Positions 1-8,175 of a stretch of DNA of 33,894 bases are shown one piece after another. The translations under genes and the position numbers were made by a program. Position 1 is the stretch's first letter. Each line of letters opens with the position of its first letter. This DNA comes from Minisyncoccota bacterium (GTDB taxonomy: Bacteria > Patescibacteriota > Microgenomatia > UBA1400 > PJMF01). The notes beneath the pieces are model-generated. The model was not told where the DNA came from. It saw nothing but the letters and a program-made list of their open reading frames with translations, and searched no databases. The stretch is taken from the NCBI GenBank assembly GCA_029881675.1, contig JAOUMD010000012.1:1-33894 (forward strand). Reading direction: 5' to 3'.

Positions 1-762
1 AACATTATCTTCTCCAGCTATAATGTCGGCGACAGGTTGACTATCTGCTACAGCAATAGTTAAGTTAGAAGTAAGTGATGGGGATGTACCTTGAACAAAA
101 ATAGTTAAGTTGTCAGTCTCATTGATAGTAGCATAGCCACTTCCATCAGCTTTACGAGCATTAGAAAGAGGAATAGCCCAACTACCTGAAGACTTAACAA
201 GAGAAGACATTTCTCCTACGCCTGGAAGAGTAACATACACAATAGCACCATTTTCAGGGCTACCAGATTTATTCAGGACATTTCCGTAAGCAGTTTTTGC
301 AGCAGAAGGAGCTCCTCCACGAGCAGCAGTCTTAACGGTAAATGGAGACCCATTATCATCATAAGAAGCATTAGAGCCTGTACCTAAAACATAATAGTAA
401 GCAGTACTAGGTTTTAAACCTCTTACAGTAATATGGTGTAATTTATAATCACCGACTGTTCCTGATAATTGATCTCTATCATCTCCTGTTTGGGACTTAA
501 TAGTCTTTGAATCAGTACCATACTTAATGTATCCAGGAGTAGCTGCAGAGGTGTAAAAAGAAACTGTAAACCCTGCATCAGTCACATTGGTTAATTTAAT
601 CTTACTAGGAGTTGTTTCAGGTGTTGCACGAGGTGCAAAAACTCCTGGACCTGTTCCTAAGAAAATAACTCCTACAATAAGACCAACCACAAGAACACCA
701 AGTCCTACCATTGTAGGAATTCTCTTTTTCATCAGTGCTTGTTTATCATTAATTGGTTGCAT
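1..762 (-). CDS. Membrane-anchored fibronectin type III-like surface protein (3' end cut by window edge)
   Basis: I translated this frame by hand. It is open from the ATG at 762 to the left edge, so it is absent from the ORF track, and 254 codons are visible. The N-terminus has a short cytoplasmic segment (MQPINDKQALMKKR) followed by one membrane helix at about residues 18-40. An outside domain resembling fibronectin III or the N-terminal domain of purple acid phosphatases follows, with GYIKYGTD and a HHITVRGLKPSTAYYYVLGT stretch. A second beta-rich region starts near residue 150 and resembles a Big/carboxypeptidase-regulatory repeat. The protein is probably displayed on the cell surface. It lies downstream of pilN, pilO and a third membrane protein on the same strand, so a link to pili or adhesion is an inference from position only. 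A promoter-like pair is visible upstream (802-830). Confidence 0.75.
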   Translation of the reverse strand, partial: MQPINDKQALMKKRIPTMVGLGVLVVGLIVGVIFLGTGPGVFAPRATPETTPSKIKLTNVTDAGFTVSFYTSAATPGYIKYGTDSKTIKSQTGDDRDQLSGTVGDYKLHHITVRGLKPSTAYYYVLGTGSNASYDDNGSPFTVKTAARGGAPSAAKTAYGNVLNKSGSPENGAIVYVTLPGVGEMSSLVKSSGSWAIPLSNARKADGSGYATINETDNLTIFVQGTSPSLTSNLTIAVADSQPVADIIAGEDNV

Positions 763-801
763 ATTAAAACCTAAAGGGCCAAAATTTACCCTCTACATAT
801 A

Positions 802-830
802 AATCTAGAGAAAAAGTGGCTACTATGCAA
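802..830 (-). promoter_or_regulatory. Putative sigma70-type promoter for the FnIII-like gene
   Basis: On the minus strand TTGCAT (830-825) and TAGATT (807-802) are separated by exactly 17 bp. Transcription would start near 795, leaving about 33 nt of leader before the ATG at 762. An AGG about 8 nt before the ATG is the only Shine-Dalgarno-like match. This gene therefore looks leadered, unlike many others here. Confidence 0.5.
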
Positions 831-861
831 CGCGAAGATTTTACGAAACATGGCTTTTTTC

Positions 862-1401
862 TTAGTCTAAATAAAATCGACCATCATCGCCAAAACCTTC
901 TACTCCTCTCGGACGAGGTGAGGCTAACGGAGTAGGAGATGTTGTCGTATCTAAATCTTGTCCTTCTAAATCAAAAGTACCATTACCAGAGTCAATCTGA
1001 GATTCTAAATTTGATCTTGGAGCAATATTTTGAGTAGTTTTTTCTTGACGAGTGATTATTTGAATCTCCTCTTCTGAAATTTCATTTTGATTACTTTCAA
1101 TAGGAACTACCTGTTGAATACGACCATCTTTGCTTTTTATTATCTTATAAATTTGAAAAGAGGCTAATTCTTGATCAGAGTAATTTGAACTTTGTTCAAT
1201 ACGATTAATTAACTCTATATTAATTGTTGGACTAAGTGGCGTAGCTAACTCCAATAAATCAGGAGATATTCCACTTTTTCTTTGAGATTTAAATAAACTT
1301 CCACTAATCCAAATTAAAACAGTAACAAATGAAAAAATTAGCACATACAATGCTTGCTGTTTGATCTTTAGGTTTGATAGTTTCTTTTTTGCTGGCTTCA
1401 T
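862..1401 (-). CDS. Single-pass membrane protein in the pilP position, unrecognised
   Basis: This 179-residue protein has a basic N-terminus (KPAKKKLSNLKIKQQ), one membrane helix at about 17-37, and a polar, probably extracytoplasmic remainder. It ends in a Ser/Thr/Pro-rich linker and a Gly/Asp-rich tail (RGVEGFGDDGRFYLD). I do not recognise a family. The start codon overlaps the pilO stop by 4 bp (ATGA), a typical sign of translational coupling. By gene order it sits where pilP lies in pilMNOPQ operons, but no lipobox is present and no PilP similarity is visible. The safest reading is an accessory membrane protein of the pilus assembly platform, inferred from position. Confidence 0.65.
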   Translation of the reverse strand: MKPAKKKLSNLKIKQQALYVLIFSFVTVLIWISGSLFKSQRKSGISPDLLELATPLSPTINIELINRIEQSSNYSDQELASFQIYKIIKSKDGRIQQVVPIESNQNEISEEEIQIITRQEKTTQNIAPRSNLESQIDSGNGTFDLEGQDLDTTTSPTPLASPRPRGVEGFGDDGRFYLD

Positions 1402-2015
1402 TTTGTTTTTTCTCCAAAATATGGAACACTTAAAGTAATTGTAGCTCTTAACTTCTTTTGTCCTCTTTCTTCGCTAGTAGAAAAAATAACTGTATCAGTA
1501 ACAAAACTTCTTCTATAATTTAGTAAATCTTCAACAAATTGACGAATCTGACTATATTCTCCGCTTAGAGATAAACTGATTGGAAAAGAATTCTTTTTTA
1601 ATTTAGAAAAAGGTGTTTCTAATCCTACTTCTCGAGGGATTTCTGACACCGATAAACTATCAATTAAGATATCTTGATCACTTGCGATCTTTTCAATAAC
1701 TTTAATTGAGTGAATAAAATCTGGTGTAGAAGGCAATGCTTGTTCTAAAAGATACAATCTATCTTGAACTTCTAGATAAGAAGTCTGTGCTGTAGATAAT
1801 GAAGCAATTTTTTGAGTTAACTTTTGATCCAATTCTTTTTTATCCTCAATTTCTTTAACAAGATCTGACATTGTAACTAAGGTAGGTCTAATAGCAAAAA
1901 CTGCAAAGAAAATAACAGCTCCAACACTTAAAAACAATTCTAATGAAACCTTTGCTACAGGCCGTTGGTAGAATTCATTTAGTGTTTTAGTGACTTGCTG
2001 TCTTTTTGTCGGCAT
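1398..2015 (-). CDS. pilO: PilO-like type IV pilus inner-membrane platform protein
   Basis: The 205-residue protein has one membrane helix at about residues 24-44. A coiled coil follows (MSDLVKEIEDKKELDQKLTQ) and continues through a Leu-rich helix (RLYLLEQALPSTPDF). The C-terminal half is a ferredoxin-like domain with the typical PilO pattern: an FPISLSLSGEYSQIRQFVEDL strand-helix unit and a later LRATITLSVPYF strand. PilO pairs with PilN in the membrane and links the cytoplasmic PilM ring to the rest of the type IV pilus machine. It is preceded by pilN with a single base between stop and start. Its stop is TGA, overlapping the next ATG. Known PilO proteins are of similar length. No pilM, pilB or pilC is inside the window. 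Confidence 0.8.
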   Translation of the reverse strand: MPTKRQQVTKTLNEFYQRPVAKVSLELFLSVGAVIFFAVFAIRPTLVTMSDLVKEIEDKKELDQKLTQKIASLSTAQTSYLEVQDRLYLLEQALPSTPDFIHSIKVIEKIASDQDILIDSLSVSEIPREVGLETPFSKLKKNSFPISLSLSGEYSQIRQFVEDLLNYRRSFVTDTVIFSTSEERGQKKLRATITLSVPYFGEKTK

Positions 2016-2016
2016 T

Positions 2017-2646
2017 TTATAAGTTATCTATTCCTTGTGATCTATCTAAAATATTTGTTTTTTCAGCTTCTCTTGCTGATTGTGTTACAACTTCTACTTT
2101 TCTAGTATTAGCCCTAATGACAAAGTTAAATCCTCCACCTTCATCAGTAGTATTTGACTCAATCTTATCTACAGAAACATTAGAAAAACGATCAGATAAC
2201 TGAATATTATTAATTATAGTATTTAGAGAGCTTTGTTTGATTGTCTTACCTGAGAAAGAAATTTGATCTGGTCTTAAAACTAATTCATTTAAAACAGTAT
2301 CTCTAGGGATAATTCTAGTTAATTCAGGGAAAACCTCTGTAATATTGACTTGTTGTTCTAGTAATGAGTATTCTTCAAGAACAGATTGAATTTGTCTAAC
2401 AGATTCTTCTAAGTCACCATAAGACTCAATCACTGTTTTCTTCTGACTAATAGCATCATTTAAATCTGTGACTTGTCTATCTAAACTAAATCTTGTTACA
2501 AAACTTAAAATGACAACTAACTCGGTAAAAATAACAATATAACGACCAATTGATAAAGCCCACTTCAAAATCTGACCAGCAGGAGTGGCAAAGAAAGGAT
2601 CTTTGGGGATTAAATTAATGTCAAAAGAGACAACCTTTTTTTTCAT
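2017..2646 (-). CDS. pilN: PilN-like type IV pilus assembly protein
   Basis: The 209-residue protein begins with the hallmark cytoplasmic motif DINLIPKDPF (residues 9-18), which in the PilN family binds PilM. A membrane helix follows at about 33-53, then a periplasm-side coiled coil (VTDLNDAISQKKTVIESYGD) and a C-terminal alpha/beta domain with the family pattern FPELTRIIPRDTVLNELVL. PilN forms a heterodimer with PilO, encoded one base downstream. Upstream is murJ, 29 bp away. TATAAC on the minus strand (2660-2655) ends 8 nt before the ATG, so the pair may have its own near-leaderless promoter as well as read-through from murJ. Confidence 0.85.
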   Translation of the reverse strand: MKKKVVSFDINLIPKDPFFATPAGQILKWALSIGRYIVIFTELVVILSFVTRFSLDRQVTDLNDAISQKKTVIESYGDLEESVRQIQSVLEEYSLLEQQVNITEVFPELTRIIPRDTVLNELVLRPDQISFSGKTIKQSSLNTIINNIQLSDRFSNVSVDKIESNTTDEGGGFNFVIRANTRKVEVVTQSAREAEKTNILDRSQGIDNL

Positions 2647-2654
2647 AGGACAGA

Positions 2655-2660
2655 GTTATA
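2655..2660 (-). promoter_or_regulatory. Possible -10 box of pilN
   Basis: TATAAC on the minus strand ends 8 nt upstream of the pilN ATG, in the 29-bp gap after the murJ stop. I see no convincing -35 box at 16-18 bp, so this rests on the -10 match and on the spacing shared with other genes in the window. Confidence 0.35.
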
Positions 2661-2675
2661 AACTCATTCTACAAG

Positions 2676-4358
2676 TTAAAGCTCCTCACCCTCAACACCA
2701 GTTTCTAGTAGGACTTCTTCTGACTTGGCTAGGATCTTTCTCCATGGACCAAAATTATTTAATAAATCTACGACAATTTTTAATTCTCTTATCTCAAATA
2801 GTGCTGCAAAGTAAAGATAGACAACCATACCAATTGTTCCTGTTGTAATAGATAAGGCAATTAATTCTATTGTTTTTGCAGTATTAAAAACAAGTTCATC
2901 CAAGACTCTAAAAGGAAGATAAAGTGATACGGCCATAAAGAAAGCTGAAACTAACATTTTTATTTGCGGGACCCACAAAGCCTTTTGTAATAAGCCACCT
3001 ACTTTTCTATGTAAGAAAATTAATAAGAAAACCAATTCAGCAAAGGCTGTAATAATAGTAGCAAATGCTAAGCCCATTACTCCCCAGCCAGTGTGAAATA
3101 CAAAATAGTAACTCAAACAAAAGTAGATGATCAAATCGATACTAGATATTAACAAAGGTGTCTTTGTGTCCTTAAGAGCATAAAATGCTCTATTTAATAA
3201 ATGTGATAAAGCTTGAGCTGTGATAGAAATAGCTAAAACTGCTACTAACTTACCCAATAGGACAGTTGAAGTCCAAGGAAAACTTCTAGTACCAAATACC
3301 AATCGAACTGCTGGAATTCTTAAAATTAACAATAAAACAGTGGCTGGAAATGTTAAAAAAGAAATTTGATTGAGAGATTGCAATACTAACCCAACAAACT
3401 TGCCCCTCTCACTTTCTCCTGATTTTTCTGAAAGAAATGGTAAGGAAGCTTGTCCGATAGGAACTCCAAATAATCTAATCGGAACAGTCATTAGTGTCAG
3501 TGCATAGAACATTGATAAATAACTAAGTGATCCTAATGAAGTAGTAAAGAAACCAAGAGCCAACTTTCTGACCTCACTAGCTCCAATAGCAAAGACTCTA
3601 GGTGGCATTATCTTGAAAAATTGTTTAATTCCAGGATATTTAAAATTCAATGAGAAACTATATTTAAAACCAAGCTTGTACACCAAAGGAATTTGAATAG
3701 CTAAATGTAAAAATGATCCTATTACTACACCAACTCCAGCAGAATAAATACCAAGTTGTGAAGAAAATAATAAAACTCCTAAAATAATTCCAAGATTATA
3801 AAAAATTGGAGAAAGTGCTGGGATAATAAAACGCTGAAAAGACTGCAATATACCAGTCATAAAATTGGAAATAGCAAAGAAAAACTGGGCTAATAACATC
3901 AGCCTTGTTAAATTAACCACTATATCTATTTGTTCTGGCTTTATCTCTGCTCCAGTTCTAAAAACTGTAATTTCTCTGGCAAATATAAAAACAATTACAC
4001 CTACAACAATAAAAGACAAAAGCAAAATATTCATCATGATAGAACTCATATGAAATGCTTTTTGATAACTTTGTTTCTTTGAGCTAGTAAAGATAGGAAT
4101 AAAAGCAGCAGAAAGTGCTCCGAGAATAATAAGCTGGAACATCATATCTGGAATTTGAAAAGCTAACCAGAATGCTTCCAAAGCAGACTCAGAATTTTCA
4201 ATAAAGAAATGATTTAAAATACGCTTAATTAAAAGACCGGCTACAGCAGATAATGAGCTTGCTGCGGTCATAATTGTGGCAGCAGATAGTATAGATGTCT
4301 GCTGTTTTTCTAACCACAATGTACTAGGGTTTAAAAATTTAGGAAGCTTAAAAGTCAT
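2676..4358 (-). CDS. murJ: MurJ-type lipid II flippase (MviN family)
   Basis: This multi-pass protein of 560 residues from the chosen start belongs to the MOP superfamily and flips lipid-linked peptidoglycan precursor across the membrane. Recognisable family features are the TAASSLSAVAGLLIKRIL first helix, the following FWLAFQIPDMMFQLIILGALSAAFIPIF segment, and SLPFLSE in the middle. About 14 membrane segments are visible by hydrophobicity. The ORF track starts at 4412, but that start lies upstream of the promoter. TATAAT (4370-4365) with TTCGTA 17 bp before it ends 6 nt before an in-frame ATG at 4358 (MTFKLPKFLN), so I choose 4358. The cytoplasmic N-terminus precedes the first helix as usual. 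The gene fits with the two PBPs and the GH18 protein elsewhere in the window. Confidence 0.9.
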   Translation of the reverse strand: MTFKLPKFLNPSTLWLEKQQTSILSAATIMTAASSLSAVAGLLIKRILNHFFIENSESALEAFWLAFQIPDMMFQLIILGALSAAFIPIFTSSKKQSYQKAFHMSSIMMNILLLSFIVVGVIVFIFAREITVFRTGAEIKPEQIDIVVNLTRLMLLAQFFFAISNFMTGILQSFQRFIIPALSPIFYNLGIILGVLLFSSQLGIYSAGVGVVIGSFLHLAIQIPLVYKLGFKYSFSLNFKYPGIKQFFKIMPPRVFAIGASEVRKLALGFFTTSLGSLSYLSMFYALTLMTVPIRLFGVPIGQASLPFLSEKSGESERGKFVGLVLQSLNQISFLTFPATVLLLILRIPAVRLVFGTRSFPWTSTVLLGKLVAVLAISITAQALSHLLNRAFYALKDTKTPLLISSIDLIIYFCLSYYFVFHTGWGVMGLAFATIITAFAELVFLLIFLHRKVGGLLQKALWVPQIKMLVSAFFMAVSLYLPFRVLDELVFNTAKTIELIALSITTGTIGMVVYLYFAALFEIRELKIVVDLLNNFGPWRKILAKSEEVLLETGVEGEEL

Positions 4359-4359
4359 A

Positions 4360-4388
4360 TTACAATTATATAGTCCAAGAGATATAAT
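4360..4388 (+). promoter_or_regulatory. Promoter of the large exported protein, leaderless type
   Basis: TTACAA (4360-4365), a 17-bp spacer and TATAAT (4383-4388) are followed by 7 nt and an in-frame GTG at 4396. This supports the GTG over the ATG at 4276 given in the ORF track, which lies upstream of this promoter and inside murJ. Confidence 0.7.
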
Positions 4389-4393
4389 ACGAA
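4365..4393 (-). promoter_or_regulatory. murJ promoter, leaderless type
   Basis: On the minus strand TTCGTA (4393-4388), a 17-bp spacer and TATAAT (4370-4365) are followed by 6 nt and the murJ ATG at 4358. Transcription would begin at or within a base or two of the start codon. The promoter physically overlaps the divergent promoter at 4360-4388. Confidence 0.7.
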
Positions 4394-4395
4394 GA

Positions 4396-7300
4396 GTGAA
4401 AAGGCTTAACAAACTGTTACTAGCTCTATTTGTGTTTACTGCTGGTCCTTTTTTATTTCCTCAATCAATCCAAGCAATCGAAGTAAACTGTTCCAATTCT
4501 GGGACAATCAATGTTGAAGAATATGTCGCCCCACGTTGTGGCGGTGGTGATTGCCCTGTTGTGGGTGCTTCATCTATTGGCGAAGGATTTGCCTATATTG
4601 GTAACGTAACTAACTATGTTGAATGGGTTAGTGATTCAAAATTCAAACAACACTCTAATGATGTTCATTTCCTTTATACAGTAGAAGGTAATGTCATTAA
4701 ATTTTTAAGAGACACAATCTGGGGAGGTGGCCCAGCTAATGGATTTTTTGCTTGTGATGGGACTAGCCAAGAAGCATTTTATCAAGTCTATGACGCAAAC
4801 AATAACTGGGGTCGTGGGATTCTGGCAACCTCAATGAGTTGTGGACAAATCTATGAGAGCTCAGGACATATTGAATCTTATGCAAAGGATCCCAGCATGG
4901 AAACAAATATGAACGAAGGCCCTTTTAACTCATGTAATGTCCAAGGTCAAACAGGAATTGTCACACCCGGTGCACAGCAACTTATTTTTGAAGGACCTGC
5001 TATTTGCAATTCTTTAAACCCAATAGATGTAATTATCACTACTAATTTAGGAGGGGCTGGAGCAGGTGAAGTCTATGTTTACTGTAAAGGTTATGGACTT
5101 TGTGCTTGGTATCAATCTATAGATTTTGATGTTGATTCTCCAGCAGATTGGGATGAGACTACCGATGTTTGTGCGCTTGATGCGAGCTCTTCTATTGATA
5201 GAGATCCATATTTTGTCGAACCAATAAATGGTATGTATGACTTTGAACTTAATAACTATAAAGATCCAGGGAATTTAATCTTTGATAAAGTCTATGAAGA
5301 TTTAGTAGCTCAAGGGTATCAGGCATATTGTAGTATTCCAGATCTTAAATATATTGCTTCATCTAACACTAATGAAATAATGCTTGAGGATATTATCGGA
5401 ATTGCACCAAACGATGTAGGAGGTCCTGCAGAATCAAAACCTGGGAATAGAGTAACTGTCTCAATTGAAGACTATAAACAATTCTTTAGTTACATTGACT
5501 CACAAACACCACTTTGGAGAAAAGATGGTATTTTTGTTTTAAAAGATAAAGACTCATTAGAAAATTTCTGGAGTAATAAAAATACTACACCAAGAGAGGG
5601 ACTTAGAAATGCTGAGTTTTCACCAGCCTTTAGTCTTCTTACCCCAAAAGAACAATGTGTAGAAAAAAAGAAAATCCTTAAAGCAGTTGATAAAAAATGT
5701 AGAACCTTAGAAAACTCAGAGACATGTGCTCTGAATATTTCTTATTCTCCTGGTAGCCAAGCGTACTGGGATTTACATAGATCAATAGAACAAAATGGTT
5801 TTGAATGTGATTTAATGAACCAGCCTGATGAGAATTTAAGTCCTTCCCAAGTATCCATAAAACATAACTTACTTGATATGCCTTTTGTGTTACCCACTTC
5901 GTATCGCTATGCTTTTGTTGTCTATTCTGCTGAACTAAGAGAACCTCGTATTGTAGATTCTCAAAGTGCTATCTGGAGTGAAACCACAAGAAAACCTGGT
6001 TTTGACTTCTTAAGATACACTGATAAAGAAGGTAAAACATTAACTGAGCCTAATGCGAAACCTAGAAATGAAGTAAGAATCCTAGCTTTCTTAGTTCCTG
6101 ATTTTACTACTAATCAAGATGATTTTGAATTTACATACACTCCTCCACCAGAAATAAAATATCCTACTCTAAGTTCAACTGGAGGAACGCCTAGACTACA
6201 TCAGCCAACTTATGCAAAACCTGATCTTAATTTCAAAGATTCAGTAAAAATAGCCAGAAATGCAATCCAAAAACTTGAAGTTCAAGATGCTTATCTTGCA
6301 AAGTGGCGAGCAATAAAAGAAGGGAACCCTATCCTTGATCCATTTAAAAATGATGGAGTGACTTGGTTTACTCCTTTTGAAGGAGAGCCTGATCCCGATA
6401 GTGAAGAAGATAAATTAATTGAATGCCTATATTGGCATGGCCAACCCACTATTGGTGCATATAGTTGTGTGGCTCCAATGGAAAAAGCTCTCACTACTTT
6501 TGTAAATAGAAGAATTGAAAATCCTGCTGATTGCAATGAAGAAATTATTAAGTGGGAAGAAAATAGAACAATATATTCAGATGCAGGAATCACTAGAGCT
6601 GATGCTGGACTTTTCCATCTTTATAATGGATCTGCTGGAGACTTTCTATCTGGCAATGTTCACATCCCAGAAGGAGACACTTCAGTCCATATGCTAGATA
6701 ACGGGCTATATCCAAATGATGTAGCAAATATCATAGATAACACTGATGATGATAGTGCTGAGCCAATTACTGACTTGAAGAAAAAAGTTTTCTCATTTAG
6801 ATTCCTTTCACATTATTCATTCTCATCATTCTATGACGGAAACGACCCTCTTTATGGTGGTGAAGAACATCAAAAAAGCCAAGATACACAAGCAGTAATT
6901 CACGGATATCTTGTATATCCAGTAGGATATGAGTTAAAAGGAGCTGAAGAAACTTTCCTTCGTGAATTCTTAACTACAGAGCAAATTAAACAATTTGAAG
7001 ATGAATGGGACTCAGATATTGCAGGTGATGATGTTAGAGATCCTTGGTTCAAAATGGAAAATGTTGATATTGAACTATCTGCAAATACAGCCACACATCC
7101 AGAAAAATTCTTATATAAAACAGATAGTGATTGTAGAAGTTCATATAATTCATATGTAGCTAGCGATCCTGACCCACTACAAAGCTATGATGACTTTAAA
7201 TTATCCTCATGTAGAAAATCTCCTGAGGCCTCTATCAAAATATTTTCCAAAAAAGATCTAGAACCAAGAATATTAGGTGCTAAATTTGGTCTAGTTACAA

Positions 7301-8175
7301 TTAAGTTTCAGCAGGCTTTAAGAGAAATTGGTTCTCCAACATGGGACTACATCACCTCATGTCTAGAGAGTGATACTCCTACTGAAGATTTCTTAACTGG
7401 AAGATGTAGTGGAGTTGTTGAAAGAGATGGTATGCAAGATAATGAAGAAGATCCTGATACAGATTATATGAATACAGAATTAATTGTAGATGTAACTACT
7501 GACTGTAGTGGTGTTCGTAGATTTGATGGAAGTGTTGGAGCATATGAGCTTCAATTATCAGAATTTTCTTGTACTATTGACGACTCTATTACAGGATCAT
7601 CAGATAATGCTGTAGAGTATATTGATGATATCCATGGTATAGATGAGTGGACAAATGGTTCTGACAGAATTACTTGTGGTAAAGATTTATATGAAATGGT
7701 AGGTTGTACATTCCAAAGTGGAGGAAGACCAACCCTCATTTCTCATGAAGTAGATAGTTCTGGAAAATTTGAAGAAGGCACTGGGACAACAGCTTGTGAG
7801 TATGTACAGGATAGAGCAGCAGAGCAGAATGTCAGCCCAAGGCTTGCTCTTTCTATCTGGATTGAAGAAACTGGAGCAAGTGCATATACTTCAGAATCAG
7901 GAGGACCAGACTTTGGAGTTTTAAGTCAAAAAACATCTCGCCAAAGCGGAACTATTGAAGATCAGCTAAGACTATTCTTAGGAACAATTAATAGTAATCG
8001 TAACATTGCCTATCCAAGATTCTTACTACAATATTCAGGAGAACTACTATATGCTAGTGATGATCCAGACCAAAACTGGAGAGATTGGCAAGTAGGAGAT
8101 CCTGTCTTATTTTGTAGAAACAGAGCATTTGCCGGAAGACTAAAACATACTTACGAACAACTGGGAAGATTTTAA
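4396..8175 (+). CDS. Large exported protein with possible lysozyme-like C-terminal domain
   Basis: I choose the GTG at 4396. It follows a good promoter by 7 nt and gives a textbook signal peptide: basic KRLNK, a hydrophobic core LLLALFVFTAGPFLF, then SIQA with likely cleavage before IEVNC. The mature protein of about 1,230 residues has no further obvious membrane helix, is acidic, and has many cysteines spread along its length, which suggests disulfides outside the membrane. I do not recognise the bulk. The last ~128 residues (about 7789-8172) look like a lysozyme/transglycosylase-type fold: a helix with SPRLALSIWIEETGAS, then PDFGVLSQ. A glutamate after a hydrophobic helix is how SLT-type catalytic sites look. 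This is inference. The gene ends tail to tail with the DHH-like gene, sharing TTAA. Confidence 0.75.
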   Translation: MKRLNKLLLALFVFTAGPFLFPQSIQAIEVNCSNSGTINVEEYVAPRCGGGDCPVVGASSIGEGFAYIGNVTNYVEWVSDSKFKQHSNDVHFLYTVEGNVIKFLRDTIWGGGPANGFFACDGTSQEAFYQVYDANNNWGRGILATSMSCGQIYESSGHIESYAKDPSMETNMNEGPFNSCNVQGQTGIVTPGAQQLIFEGPAICNSLNPIDVIITTNLGGAGAGEVYVYCKGYGLCAWYQSIDFDVDSPADWDETTDVCALDASSSIDRDPYFVEPINGMYDFELNNYKDPGNLIFDKVYEDLVAQGYQAYCSIPDLKYIASSNTNEIMLEDIIGIAPNDVGGPAESKPGNRVTVSIEDYKQFFSYIDSQTPLWRKDGIFVLKDKDSLENFWSNKNTTPREGLRNAEFSPAFSLLTPKEQCVEKKKILKAVDKKCRTLENSETCALNISYSPGSQAYWDLHRSIEQNGFECDLMNQPDENLSPSQVSIKHNLLDMPFVLPTSYRYAFVVYSAELREPRIVDSQSAIWSETTRKPGFDFLRYTDKEGKTLTEPNAKPRNEVRILAFLVPDFTTNQDDFEFTYTPPPEIKYPTLSSTGGTPRLHQPTYAKPDLNFKDSVKIARNAIQKLEVQDAYLAKWRAIKEGNPILDPFKNDGVTWFTPFEGEPDPDSEEDKLIECLYWHGQPTIGAYSCVAPMEKALTTFVNRRIENPADCNEEIIKWEENRTIYSDAGITRADAGLFHLYNGSAGDFLSGNVHIPEGDTSVHMLDNGLYPNDVANIIDNTDDDSAEPITDLKKKVFSFRFLSHYSFSSFYDGNDPLYGGEEHQKSQDTQAVIHGYLVYPVGYELKGAEETFLREFLTTEQIKQFEDEWDSDIAGDDVRDPWFKMENVDIELSANTATHPEKFLYKTDSDCRSSYNSYVASDPDPLQSYDDFKLSSCRKSPEASIKIFSKKDLEPRILGAKFGLVTIKFQQALREIGSPTWDYITSCLESDTPTEDFLTGRCSGVVERDGMQDNEEDPDTDYMNTELIVDVTTDCSGVRRFDGSVGAYELQLSEFSCTIDDSITGSSDNAVEYIDDIHGIDEWTNGSDRITCGKDLYEMVGCTFQSGGRPTLISHEVDSSGKFEEGTGTTACEYVQDRAAEQNVSPRLALSIWIEETGASAYTSESGGPDFGVLSQKTSRQSGTIEDQLRLFLGTINSNRNIAYPRFLLQYSGELLYASDDPDQNWRDWQVGDPVLFCRNRAFAGRLKHTYEQLGRF

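Noticed and set aside
587-802. Plus-strand 71-residue ORF in the track
   Set aside because: It is the shadow of the minus-strand FnIII-like gene, whose open frame, membrane helix and domain pattern are convincing.
763-861. Possible intrinsic terminator between the 862-1401 gene and the FnIII gene
   Set aside because: GCC and GGC stretches near T-runs do not form a continuous stem directly followed by a T-run on the minus strand.
2585-2848. Plus-strand 87-residue ORF across the pilN/murJ junction
   Set aside because: It is antisense to the start of pilN and the end of murJ and has no start signals or family pattern.
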